Source: Klebsiella planticola ATCC 33531
GTDB taxonomy: Bacteria; Pseudomonadota; Gammaproteobacteria; Enterobacterales; Enterobacteriaceae
Length of the DNA stretch: 64,000 bases
Direction: 5' to 3'
Assembly: GCF_000735435.1 (NCBI RefSeq)
Contig: NZ_JMPP01000024.1
Span: 1-64,000 of the forward strand
Positions 17,165-24,973 of the stretch are shown here, in pieces (position 1 is the first letter of the stretch; every line of letters starts with the position of its first letter). Below the pieces are notes generated by a model, which made no database searches, had not been told where the DNA came from, and saw only the letters and a list, made by a program, of their open reading frames with translations. A program made the translations under genes and the position numbers.

Positions 17165-17695
17165 ATGAAACATTCACTGTTAAGCCCGCTGCTGGCTGGG
17201 CTGCTGCTGTTAACCGGCTGCTCACAGCCCGCTGCTCAGGCCGGAGGCGGCGGTGGCGGCACGATTAAAGCCATCAACCACACCCGATGGGCAATTAACC
17301 ACTTCAGCGTCGATAACCAGTCGGGCATCGACATTATTGGTCCGTTCCAGGGAGGCGGTGGCGGCTGCTGCTACAGCGTGCCCGCCCGCTGGGCGCCGGG
17401 TATGACGGTACGTATTGACTGGGAAAGCGGAGAAGCATCGACAGATGGTTTCCCGGGATTTACTGATTACGAAAAATATAAAGCCTGGGAGAAAAAGATG
17501 AGCGCCCAGAACCGTCAGCACAGCAAAACCGTCCCGGTTCCCGACTATAACGGTCAGGATGTCTGCGGCATCACGGTGCACTTTTTGCCCTGCGATGACG
17601 TGAAGGTGACGACCAGCTGCTGGTCACCGAGAAATGCCAACTACCCGATAAAAGAGCCCATCAGGATGAAGGAGCCCAAAGTATGTCCGAAATAA
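17165..17695 (+). CDS. DUF3304-like lipoprotein, copy 2 (candidate Tle1 immunity protein)
   Basis: A 176-residue lipoprotein almost identical to the preceding one, with the same signal peptide, lipobox LLTGC and central domain. Differences are two extra glycines in the linker, a few substitutions (D to K after TI, T to A, E to D), and a concentrated change near the C-terminus: CYTYSSPSYPIK in copy 1 against CWSPRNANYPIK here. It overlaps the intact effector start by 13 bp, so immunity and effector are translationally linked. Probably protects the periplasm from the Tle1-like phospholipase; the family role is inferred from context. Confidence 0.82.
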   Translation: MKHSLLSPLLAGLLLLTGCSQPAAQAGGGGGGTIKAINHTRWAINHFSVDNQSGIDIIGPFQGGGGGCCYSVPARWAPGMTVRIDWESGEASTDGFPGFTDYEKYKAWEKKMSAQNRQHSKTVPVPDYNGQDVCGITVHFLPCDDVKVTTSCWSPRNANYPIKEPIRMKEPKVCPK

Positions 17696-20124
17696 CGGAA
17701 ACCGATTTAGCCTGGGTGCCGCCGCCGTTCCCGGCGCAGGGACGCCTGCCAACGCAGGCGCTGCAGGTCGGGCAGAGCTGTCATCAGCAGAACAGCGCCG
17801 AGCGGCTCTACCGTCAGGAACTGTGTCTGGCGGCCGGACGACGTGTCGAGCCGCCGTGCTGCAAGACGCTGCATATCAGTCTGTTTTTCGACGGTACGGG
17901 GAATAACCTGAACAATGACCTGCTGCTGTCTGACCCGAAGCATCCGACCAATATCGCGCGGTTGTTTCGTGCCACTATAGGAACCGGTACGGCTGGCGGG
18001 GTGCCGACTGGAATGCAGACAACACTGTTAGATGGTGCTGAAGACGGTGAAGGGAAATATTTTAAGTTCTACATGCCCGGTGTGGGCACCCCGTTCCCGG
18101 AAGTGAACGACCCGGATTATTCAACCATGGGACTGGTGGGCGCAACTAAAGGTGAAGAGCGTATTAACTGGGCGCTGCTGCGCATTATTGATGTACTGAA
18201 ATTTTCCGCTACTGAAAAATGGTTAACCACCGCAGAGAGCCGACAATCTCTCAGCAATATGGGTACCAGCTGGAACCGGCTGTGGTTTGGCGGCAGCCAC
18301 AACCGTTACGAAGAGTTCAGTCGTTTACTGAATGCGTTAGCTCCGCAACTGAAACCACTGCTCACGCAGCCGGAACCGGGGAAGCCTAAGGTGTTAGGCA
18401 TCAAACTGTACGTTTATGGGTTTTCCCGCGGTGCTGCCGCTGCGCGTACGTTTGTACGCTGGCTGAGCGAGTTGCTTCCCCCGCCAAAAGCGGAAGGCGA
18501 AAACCCCCCGCAGTGCCTGCAGACTGGCGAGATGCAGTTGCCCGTCAGCGTGGAATTTCTCGGGCTGCTGGATACTGTGGCCTCAGTCGGGGTGGCGCAC
18601 GTGGTGCCGATTGCCGAGGGGCATATGTCCTGGGCGGATGGTACGATGGAGCTGCCGGACGATAAAACCTATGGCGGGCTGATAAAAAAATGCGTGCATC
18701 TGGTGTCAGGGCATGAGCAGCGCCTCTGCTTCCCGCTGGACTCGGTGCGCCGGAGTGACGGCAAATACCCGCCCTATGCCACCGAGGTGGTTTACCCGGG
18801 GATGCACTCCGATCTGGGGGGCGGTTACCCACCGGGGGATCAGGGGAAGGCTAATGGTGAGGATGACAGCTTATTGCTATCTCAAATCGCCTTGCATGAT
18901 ATGTATGCTTCAGCGTTTTCCATCGGTGCGCCATTAAAAATACCCGTACAAGCATTACCTGATGACAAGAAGACGGACAACTGGCGGTTGATGCCTTTAG
19001 ATTCTTTAAAAGAATTTCTAATCCACGGAGAACTAGTCAAACGCTTCAACGCCTGGCGCGAACTTACCCTGAATCTGACCACTCCAGAAAAAATCACGCC
19101 CGAAGAGGCCTGCGAATACGAACCCGCCCGTGCCAGCGGCAGTCTGGAAACCGTCGTTGAAAACCAGATTGCGTGGATCACCACCTGGCGTATCGATCGC
19201 TATGCCAGAGGTTCGATGCTGAAAACGCCATTTTACCAGCGCGCCACGAATACCGAAGCACTGCCTGCCGCGCGCAAGGCGGCAGAAGACGCACGGGATG
19301 AGAAGCAGCAAGAGGTGCTCAAAACGCGTCAGGACCAGATAGCAAAACAGCCTGCCGACAAGATGGATGAGCTGGTGCTCTATCCGGGCATCAAGGATTT
19401 TGACCCGGATATGGCGCAGACCCAGCTGTTTGAAGCGGCGAAGGAGTTTGGTAAGGATTACCACGACGGCTACCGCATTCCGGAGAACCTGGCGCAGGCG
19501 GTGCTGGATACCGTGCTGCAGCCGATGATTTTCGTGCTCAATACCGATGATGAACCCCAGGAATACCGGCGAATAAAGGCTGACGGAGACGCCCGGGCGG
19601 CAGTCCTTTTCCCTGCAGCCGGTGAGGCCAGTAATGCGCAGCAGCCAGCCGGGCTGGTCAGGGCGTTGTTCGACGACCAGGTGCACGACTCGCGTGCCTG
19701 GTTTATGCACGCGGCGCTGGGTACGCGCGAGATGTGGGGCGGCTACTTCCGTTACCGGATGATTTATTTCAGCGACAAATGTAATAAGTCCCTGTCGCCA
19801 CTGGTGATCGCCGGGGATCTTATTGGGTTTGCCACCCTGACCACGGGTGTTGTGCTGAGTTTCAGACAAAAGACCCTGACCGGAAAGCTGGCGGGGCTGG
19901 CCGCGACAGGCGCTGTACGATCGCTGCAGGCTGAGGTGCTGGACAGGATCACCGGTGAACCCGTGCCGGAACTGCCGGGCGGGGAACAGCAGCGGGCATT
20001 TACCCGGGAGCCGGGAGTGGTGGTGGCACAGCGAAAAGCGCTGGTGGCTGAACAACAGCTGGCGCGGGCGCAGGCTGCAATCCCGGCCAGCTGGCTGGAG
20101 GATGTCCTGACGGCTACGGCCTGA
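17683..20124 (+). CDS. Tle1-family T6SS phospholipase effector (DUF2235)
   Basis: An 813-residue protein with the DUF2235 alpha/beta-hydrolase layout of Tle1 effectors. FFDGTGNN lies at residues 68-75, the nucleophile elbow GFSRG at 246-250 (Ser248), LGLLDTVASVG after about 285, and PGMHSDLGGGY with candidate catalytic Asp377. The C-terminal 400 residues contain a charged helical region (about 535-560) and hydrophobic stretches (about 705-730) that may help membrane contact. It has no signal peptide, as expected for a T6SS cargo. Tle1 enzymes hydrolyse phospholipids of target cells from the periplasm. Context (VgrG, DUF4123 adaptor, paired lipoproteins, PAAR) supports delivery by this T6SS. 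The exact lipid specificity (A1 or A2) is not visible. Confidence 0.9.
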   Translation: MSEITETDLAWVPPPFPAQGRLPTQALQVGQSCHQQNSAERLYRQELCLAAGRRVEPPCCKTLHISLFFDGTGNNLNNDLLLSDPKHPTNIARLFRATIGTGTAGGVPTGMQTTLLDGAEDGEGKYFKFYMPGVGTPFPEVNDPDYSTMGLVGATKGEERINWALLRIIDVLKFSATEKWLTTAESRQSLSNMGTSWNRLWFGGSHNRYEEFSRLLNALAPQLKPLLTQPEPGKPKVLGIKLYVYGFSRGAAAARTFVRWLSELLPPPKAEGENPPQCLQTGEMQLPVSVEFLGLLDTVASVGVAHVVPIAEGHMSWADGTMELPDDKTYGGLIKKCVHLVSGHEQRLCFPLDSVRRSDGKYPPYATEVVYPGMHSDLGGGYPPGDQGKANGEDDSLLLSQIALHDMYASAFSIGAPLKIPVQALPDDKKTDNWRLMPLDSLKEFLIHGELVKRFNAWRELTLNLTTPEKITPEEACEYEPARASGSLETVVENQIAWITTWRIDRYARGSMLKTPFYQRATNTEALPAARKAAEDARDEKQQEVLKTRQDQIAKQPADKMDELVLYPGIKDFDPDMAQTQLFEAAKEFGKDYHDGYRIPENLAQAVLDTVLQPMIFVLNTDDEPQEYRRIKADGDARAAVLFPAAGEASNAQQPAGLVRALFDDQVHDSRAWFMHAALGTREMWGGYFRYRMIYFSDKCNKSLSPLVIAGDLIGFATLTTGVVLSFRQKTLTGKLAGLAATGAVRSLQAEVLDRITGEPVPELPGGEQQRAFTREPGVVVAQRKALVAEQQLARAQAAIPASWLEDVLTATA

Positions 20125-20143
20125 GACAGAGAAAGGAGAACTG

Positions 20144-20401
20144 ATGAGTAAAGTCATCCGTAAAGGAGACCGCCTGCGGGAATATGGCGGCAAGGTATTA
20201 GGGGGACATTACCAGTGTTTTGGTCAGGGATTTGCCTGTAAGGGGGATCTGGTTCGCTGTAACAAACACGGTATGACCACCATTGCTGAAGGTAGCGCAT
20301 TGACCACGGTCGATGGACAGCCGGTAGCGCTGCATGGCCACCGCTGTGCCTGCGGCTGTACGCTGGTCAGCTCGTTTCCTGACTGCGGTATTGACCAGTG
20401 A
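20144..20401 (+). CDS. PAAR-domain spike tip protein
   Basis: An 85-residue protein that is essentially a bare PAAR domain: VIRKGDRLREYGGKVLGG at the start and a C-terminal Cys/His cluster (HGHRCACGCTLVSS) that would bind the tip zinc. It caps the VgrG trimer and sharpens the spike. There is no toxin extension. An AAAGGAG ribosome site is present, and the stop overlaps the GTG start of the next gene (GTGA). Confidence 0.9.
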   Translation: MSKVIRKGDRLREYGGKVLGGHYQCFGQGFACKGDLVRCNKHGMTTIAEGSALTTVDGQPVALHGHRCACGCTLVSSFPDCGIDQ

Positions 20402-21537
20402 GGTCCGTTCCTGATTATCCGGCGTACAAAACGGCGCGTCCACCGGGTACCGCCAGGTGGCTGTCGGCCACGGCTCTTCTGGTGTTGATCGGCGGCGGTG
20501 CGGGCGGACTGTTGCCCTCTGCCGAGGGTAAAAGCTCGCTGGTGGCCGTCGGTATCCTGGCGGCACTGCTGCTGGCGGGCGCAGGCTGGCTTGTACGACT
20601 GCTGTACTACCGCGCCAGCGTGCATAACGCCGCTTTCTACTATCAACTGGTGGCATATGAACAGCAGCAGTGGTGGGCGGCGCATCGGCAGCCGCTCTGG
20701 TTAAAAGAAGGTCTGTTGCTGGGGCCAGCAGGTACGCGTTCAGTTGACTGGCTGCGTGTGCTTAATCGTGAACAACGCCCGCCGGAGGAAAAAAAAGAGG
20801 GGGGCGGCAGTGCACTGAGACTGTCACAAATTTCGGCTACGGATCCCCCCGCACGTGAAAAGCGACTGGCGGAACTGCTGGTGATTGAGTGGCAAAAGCA
20901 GCGCAGTGAAAAAACGCTCACTCCACCGCTGCGTTGCTACTGGCAGGGGGCTGACATCATATGGCAGGCATTTTGCGCACAAATGGCGATCGCTTTCCCG
21001 GAAATCGCGCTGCCAGCAAAGCCTGAGCCCTGGCATGGGGAAGCCACTCTGGCAGAGATAGCGAGAGACCTTGCTGAAGCCAAACCCGATGACACGATGC
21101 TGATCGCCGGGTGTCAGGTGATCGCGGCGCTGCCAGGTACAACGCGTCCCGCCGGGGAGTCTGCCGCACTGTGGCTGGCCGGACTTAATGGCCCGGTACA
21201 ACTGACGCGTGGTGAAACTTTTTCTCCAGAGAAAGGCGACATATTGCTCACCGTGTTTGCCCGTGCACTGGAACAGAGCGAACTGAAAGACCCTCCGGAC
21301 GCCTGTACGCTGTTTTCCCGACCTGACATCGAGGCGCTGGCGAGCAGTGGCTGGGATGTCAGCCAGCATCTGCAGGACGCCAACTGGGGGGAGATTGGCG
21401 ATATGGACGCTCTAATCGTTTTATCGCTGGCGGCAATCTATGCCGCGCACCACCAACAACCGTGCGGCTGGATTGCCCGCGACCCGATGAACACCCTCGC
21501 AACTGGAATCGTAAAACCTGATGGACAACGTCAATAA
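20398..21537 (+). CDS. T6SS-locus membrane protein of unknown role
   Basis: A 379-residue protein starting at a GTG that overlaps the PAAR stop by 4 bp. Two transmembrane helices are predicted near the N-terminus (about 22-40 ATALLVLIGGGAGGLL and 48-68 VAVGILAALLLAGAGWLV), followed by a soluble domain of about 300 residues with no motif I can name. Proteins of this sort occur beside PAAR and tssM in Klebsiella-type T6SS clusters. It overlaps tssM by 17 bp, so it is co-translated with the membrane complex; a link to TssM or to effector handling is possible but unproven. Confidence 0.7.
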   Translation: MRSVPDYPAYKTARPPGTARWLSATALLVLIGGGAGGLLPSAEGKSSLVAVGILAALLLAGAGWLVRLLYYRASVHNAAFYYQLVAYEQQQWWAAHRQPLWLKEGLLLGPAGTRSVDWLRVLNREQRPPEEKKEGGGSALRLSQISATDPPAREKRLAELLVIEWQKQRSEKTLTPPLRCYWQGADIIWQAFCAQMAIAFPEIALPAKPEPWHGEATLAEIARDLAEAKPDDTMLIAGCQVIAALPGTTRPAGESAALWLAGLNGPVQLTRGETFSPEKGDILLTVFARALEQSELKDPPDACTLFSRPDIEALASSGWDVSQHLQDANWGEIGDMDALIVLSLAAIYAAHHQQPCGWIARDPMNTLATGIVKPDGQRQ

Positions 21538-24500
21538 ACCTGCTGCCATCTCTGTGGCAGCCACGGCAACAGCCTGTATTGCTGTGACCACTTTACTGGT
21601 ATTACTGGGTGGAGTGGCATGGTGGCTGTGGGCGACCGAACGTTCAACGGAATGGGAAACGCTGCGTCCGCTTATCGTTTCTGGCTTTATCGTCTGGGGA
21701 ATTGCGCTCAGCATGCTGGTACTGGGGTTTATGGCCTTTCGGTTATTGATTAAGGATAAGGTTAGCCCGTCGTCATCCCGCAAGCGTAAACCTGCAAAGG
21801 TTACGGAGCACGAAGCGGCTTACCGACTGCTGAAGACACTCCTCCGATCGCGCTATAGCCTCTTCTGGCGCTACAAGGTCCGCCAGTTGCTTATTACCGG
21901 TGACGACGCTGCGATCGAACAGCTGGTACCAGGCCTGCAGGAAAACCAGTGGCTTGAAGGCAGCCGTACCGTGCTGATTTACGGCGGCAGTCTGACTGCT
22001 GAGCCCGATCGCGAAAAATACACCGCGCTGCGTAAACTGCGCCGCGGGCGCCCACTGGACGGTATTGTTCGCGTTATGCCCGCGTCGCTAAACCTGACCC
22101 CACAAACCAGCGACAGCGATTTACGCGGGCTGGAGAAAATCAGCGAACTGCTCCGTTATTCCGCCCCGGTCTGGCTGTGGCAACTGTGCGACAGCGCCTG
22201 GTCGCAGACTACACGCCCTGAGCAGGCGGTCGGAGCCCGTTTCCCGCTGCGTGCTAAGCCTGATGATATTACCCGCCAGCTAGAACTGATGCTGCCGGTC
22301 CTGCGAACGCAGGGGGTGAGTCAGGTCGCTGAGAACAACGGTCACGACTTCCTGCTGCGCCTGGGCCAGCGTCTGAAAGACGGCGGTATCGCCCGCTGGG
22401 CTCAGCAACTGGTGCCATGGCTCTTCGACTCTCAGCAGCGCGTTCCACTGCGTGGCCTGATGTTCAGCCTGCCAGGCGATAAAACCGCTGATACATCTGA
22501 GAGAGCAGCAGCACCTGCATCTGCCGATGCTGAGAAATATGTCCCGGAATCACAACGCCATGCGCTGACCCTGCCGGTGTCCTGGCAGGGTATCGTTGAC
22601 GACTGCGCCCGCATACGTGGCCGCCGTGTCGGCATGGCGTGGGAACAGACGCTTGCCTGGACGTTGATGGCCATTATCGGTGTCTGGGGAGTGGGGACGC
22701 TGCTGTCGTTCTCTGTCAACCGCATGCAGATAGTTTCTGTTGCTGAGCAGGCTCATGCCCTGGTAGAGCATCCTTCCGTATCGGATTACCAACTGACGGC
22801 CTTGCATACTCTGCGTAATGACGCCGGTCGCCTGCTGCACCGTGTCCGGGAGGGAGCGCCCTGGTATCAGCGCTTTGGTCTCGACCACAACCCGCAGCTG
22901 CTGAACGCGATGCTGCCCTGGTACGGCGTGGTGAACAACCGACTGATTCGCGATCCGGCGAATGTCGCCCTGACGCAAAAGCTCAGCGCGCTGGCTAACT
23001 CAGCGCCGAACAGTGATCAGCGTGCGCAGCTGGCGAAACCGGGCTATGACCAGCTGAAAGCCTGGCTGATGATGGCCCGGCCAGATAAAGCCGACGGCGC
23101 GTTTTACGCGCAGACCATGAAAGTGGTGCAGCCGACGCGCATAGGCATCTCAACCGGGTTGTGGCAAAGCCTGTCACCGGATTTGTGGGCGTTCTACATC
23201 TCCGAACTACCAAAGCAGCCGCAGTGGAAAATTACACCGAATACGCAACTGGTCAGCCAGAGCCGCCAGGTGCTGTTGCAGCAAATTGGGCACCGCAATG
23301 CCGAAAGCACGTTGTATGAAAACATGCTCAAATCGGTACGCCGTAATTTCGCCGATGTGTCTCTGGAAGACATGACCAGCGGCACCGATGCTCGCCGCCT
23401 GTTCACCACCGAGGAGGTGGTGCCGGGCATGTTTACCCGCCAGGCATGGGAAGGGGGGATTCAGCAGGCCATCGAGAAAGCGGCCAGTTCGCGCCGCGAT
23501 GAAATTGACTGGGTGCTGAGCGACAGTCGAAAAGCTGTCTCCTCAGACTTGTCGCCGGAAGCACTGAAAGCGCGTCTGACGCAACGTTACTTCACCGACT
23601 TTGCCGGCAGCTGGCTGAGCTTCCTGAATAGTCTGCGACTTAACCCGGCAAACAATATCGCTGACGTCACCGACCAACTGACGTTGATGAGTGATGTCCG
23701 TCAGTCACCGCTGATTGCCCTGATGAATACGCTGGCGTGGCAGGGGCAGACCGGCCAGCAAAGCGAAGGGCTTTCGGACTCCCTCATCAAATCGGCTAAA
23801 GACCTGGTGGGCGGGAAAGACAAACCGGTGATTGACCAGTCTGCGTCAGGCCCACAGGGGCCACTGGATGAAACCTTTGGCCCGCTGCTTCAGCTTCTGG
23901 GCAAAAACACCAGCAGCAATGTGATGTCGGCTGATAACTCACTGAGCCTGCAAACTTACCTGACTCGCATCACCCGCGTACGTCTCCGTCTGCAGCAGGT
24001 AGCCAGCGCCTCTGACCCGCAGGAGATGATGCAGACCCTGGCGCAGACGGTATTTCAGGGTAAAAGCGTTGACCTGACCGATACCCAACAATATGGCAGC
24101 CTGATTTCGGCAAGCCTTGGCGAGGAGTGGAGCGGCTTCGGTAACACGATGTTTGTGCAGCCGCTGACCCAGGCCTGGGAGACCGTACTGCAGCCGTCGG
24201 CAGCGAGCCTGAATGATAAGTGGAGCCGCTCGGTGGCGGCGAACTGGCACACCGCATTCGACGCACGCTTTCCGTTTGCCGCCAGCAAAAGTGACGCCTC
24301 GTTGCCGATGCTGGCTGAATTTGTGCGCAAGGACAGCGGACGAATTGATCGCTTCCTGACGACAGAGCTCAGCGGTGTGCTGCACAAGGAAGGCAGCCAG
24401 TGGGTACCGGATAAGGTCAACAGCCAGGGGCTGAGTTTTAACCCGGCCTTTCTGCGGGCCATTAACCAGCTTAGCCAGCTGTCAGACATTCTGTTCACCG

Positions 24501-24973
24501 ATGGCAGTCAGGGCATCAGCTTCGAACTGCAGGCGCGTCCTGCATCGCAGGTGGTGGAAACCCAACTGACAATTGATGGACAAAAGTTGCATTACTTTAA
24601 CCAGATGGCCGACTGGCAATCTTTCCGCTGGCCGGGAGAAACGTATAAGCCAGGCACGATGTTGACCTGGACCTCAACCAGCGCCGGTGCGCGCCTGTTT
24701 GGGGATTACAGCGGCACCTGGGGCTTTATTCGCTGGCTGGAGCAGGGCAAGCGCCAGCAGCTTGATCGTAGCCAGTGGATGATGAGCTTTACCGCCCCGG
24801 ACGGTCGAATCCTGCAGTGGGTACTGCGCTCACAACTCGGAAAAGGTCCGCTGACGCTGCTGGATCTGCGCGGTTTCACGCTGCCGGATCAGATATTCAG
24901 TGTCGACAGCGCGGCCACCGCTCAGGCGCTGATGGACAACAGCGGAAACAGTGACATCGATGGGAGCGAATGA
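21521..24973 (+). CDS. tssM: T6SS membrane complex protein TssM (IcmF)
   Basis: A 1150-residue TssM. Two N-terminal transmembrane helices (about 10-40 and 50-75), a cytoplasmic domain, a third helix at about 375-395 (TLMAIIGVWGVGTLLSF), and a large periplasmic domain whose end (LDRSQWMMSFTAPDGRILQWVLRSQ) matches the TssJ-binding C-terminal region of the family. It spans the inner membrane and reaches the outer membrane lipoprotein TssJ. I see no GxxxxGK[ST] Walker A motif in the cytoplasmic domain (the expected region reads LLITGDDAAIEQLVPG), so nucleotide hydrolysis is unlikely in this version. The stop overlaps the tssA start. Confidence 0.93.
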   Translation: MDNVNKPAAISVAATATACIAVTTLLVLLGGVAWWLWATERSTEWETLRPLIVSGFIVWGIALSMLVLGFMAFRLLIKDKVSPSSSRKRKPAKVTEHEAAYRLLKTLLRSRYSLFWRYKVRQLLITGDDAAIEQLVPGLQENQWLEGSRTVLIYGGSLTAEPDREKYTALRKLRRGRPLDGIVRVMPASLNLTPQTSDSDLRGLEKISELLRYSAPVWLWQLCDSAWSQTTRPEQAVGARFPLRAKPDDITRQLELMLPVLRTQGVSQVAENNGHDFLLRLGQRLKDGGIARWAQQLVPWLFDSQQRVPLRGLMFSLPGDKTADTSERAAAPASADAEKYVPESQRHALTLPVSWQGIVDDCARIRGRRVGMAWEQTLAWTLMAIIGVWGVGTLLSFSVNRMQIVSVAEQAHALVEHPSVSDYQLTALHTLRNDAGRLLHRVREGAPWYQRFGLDHNPQLLNAMLPWYGVVNNRLIRDPANVALTQKLSALANSAPNSDQRAQLAKPGYDQLKAWLMMARPDKADGAFYAQTMKVVQPTRIGISTGLWQSLSPDLWAFYISELPKQPQWKITPNTQLVSQSRQVLLQQIGHRNAESTLYENMLKSVRRNFADVSLEDMTSGTDARRLFTTEEVVPGMFTRQAWEGGIQQAIEKAASSRRDEIDWVLSDSRKAVSSDLSPEALKARLTQRYFTDFAGSWLSFLNSLRLNPANNIADVTDQLTLMSDVRQSPLIALMNTLAWQGQTGQQSEGLSDSLIKSAKDLVGGKDKPVIDQSASGPQGPLDETFGPLLQLLGKNTSSNVMSADNSLSLQTYLTRITRVRLRLQQVASASDPQEMMQTLAQTVFQGKSVDLTDTQQYGSLISASLGEEWSGFGNTMFVQPLTQAWETVLQPSAASLNDKWSRSVAANWHTAFDARFPFAASKSDASLPMLAEFVRKDSGRIDRFLTTELSGVLHKEGSQWVPDKVNSQGLSFNPAFLRAINQLSQLSDILFTDGSQGISFELQARPASQVVETQLTIDGQKLHYFNQMADWQSFRWPGETYKPGTMLTWTSTSAGARLFGDYSGTWGFIRWLEQGKRQQLDRSQWMMSFTAPDGRILQWVLRSQLGKGPLTLLDLRGFTLPDQIFSVDSAATAQALMDNSGNSDIDGSE

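Noticed and set aside
16574-17695. Long direct repeat as a possible insertion sequence
   Set aside because: The repeated unit is a lipoprotein gene plus an effector 5' end; no transposase, terminal inverted repeats or target duplication were seen.
19033-20193. 386-codon minus-strand open frame opposite the Tle1-like gene
   Set aside because: It is a frame shadow of a GC-rich gene; the + strand encodes conserved DUF2235 motifs and the antisense product has no recognisable domain or ribosome site.
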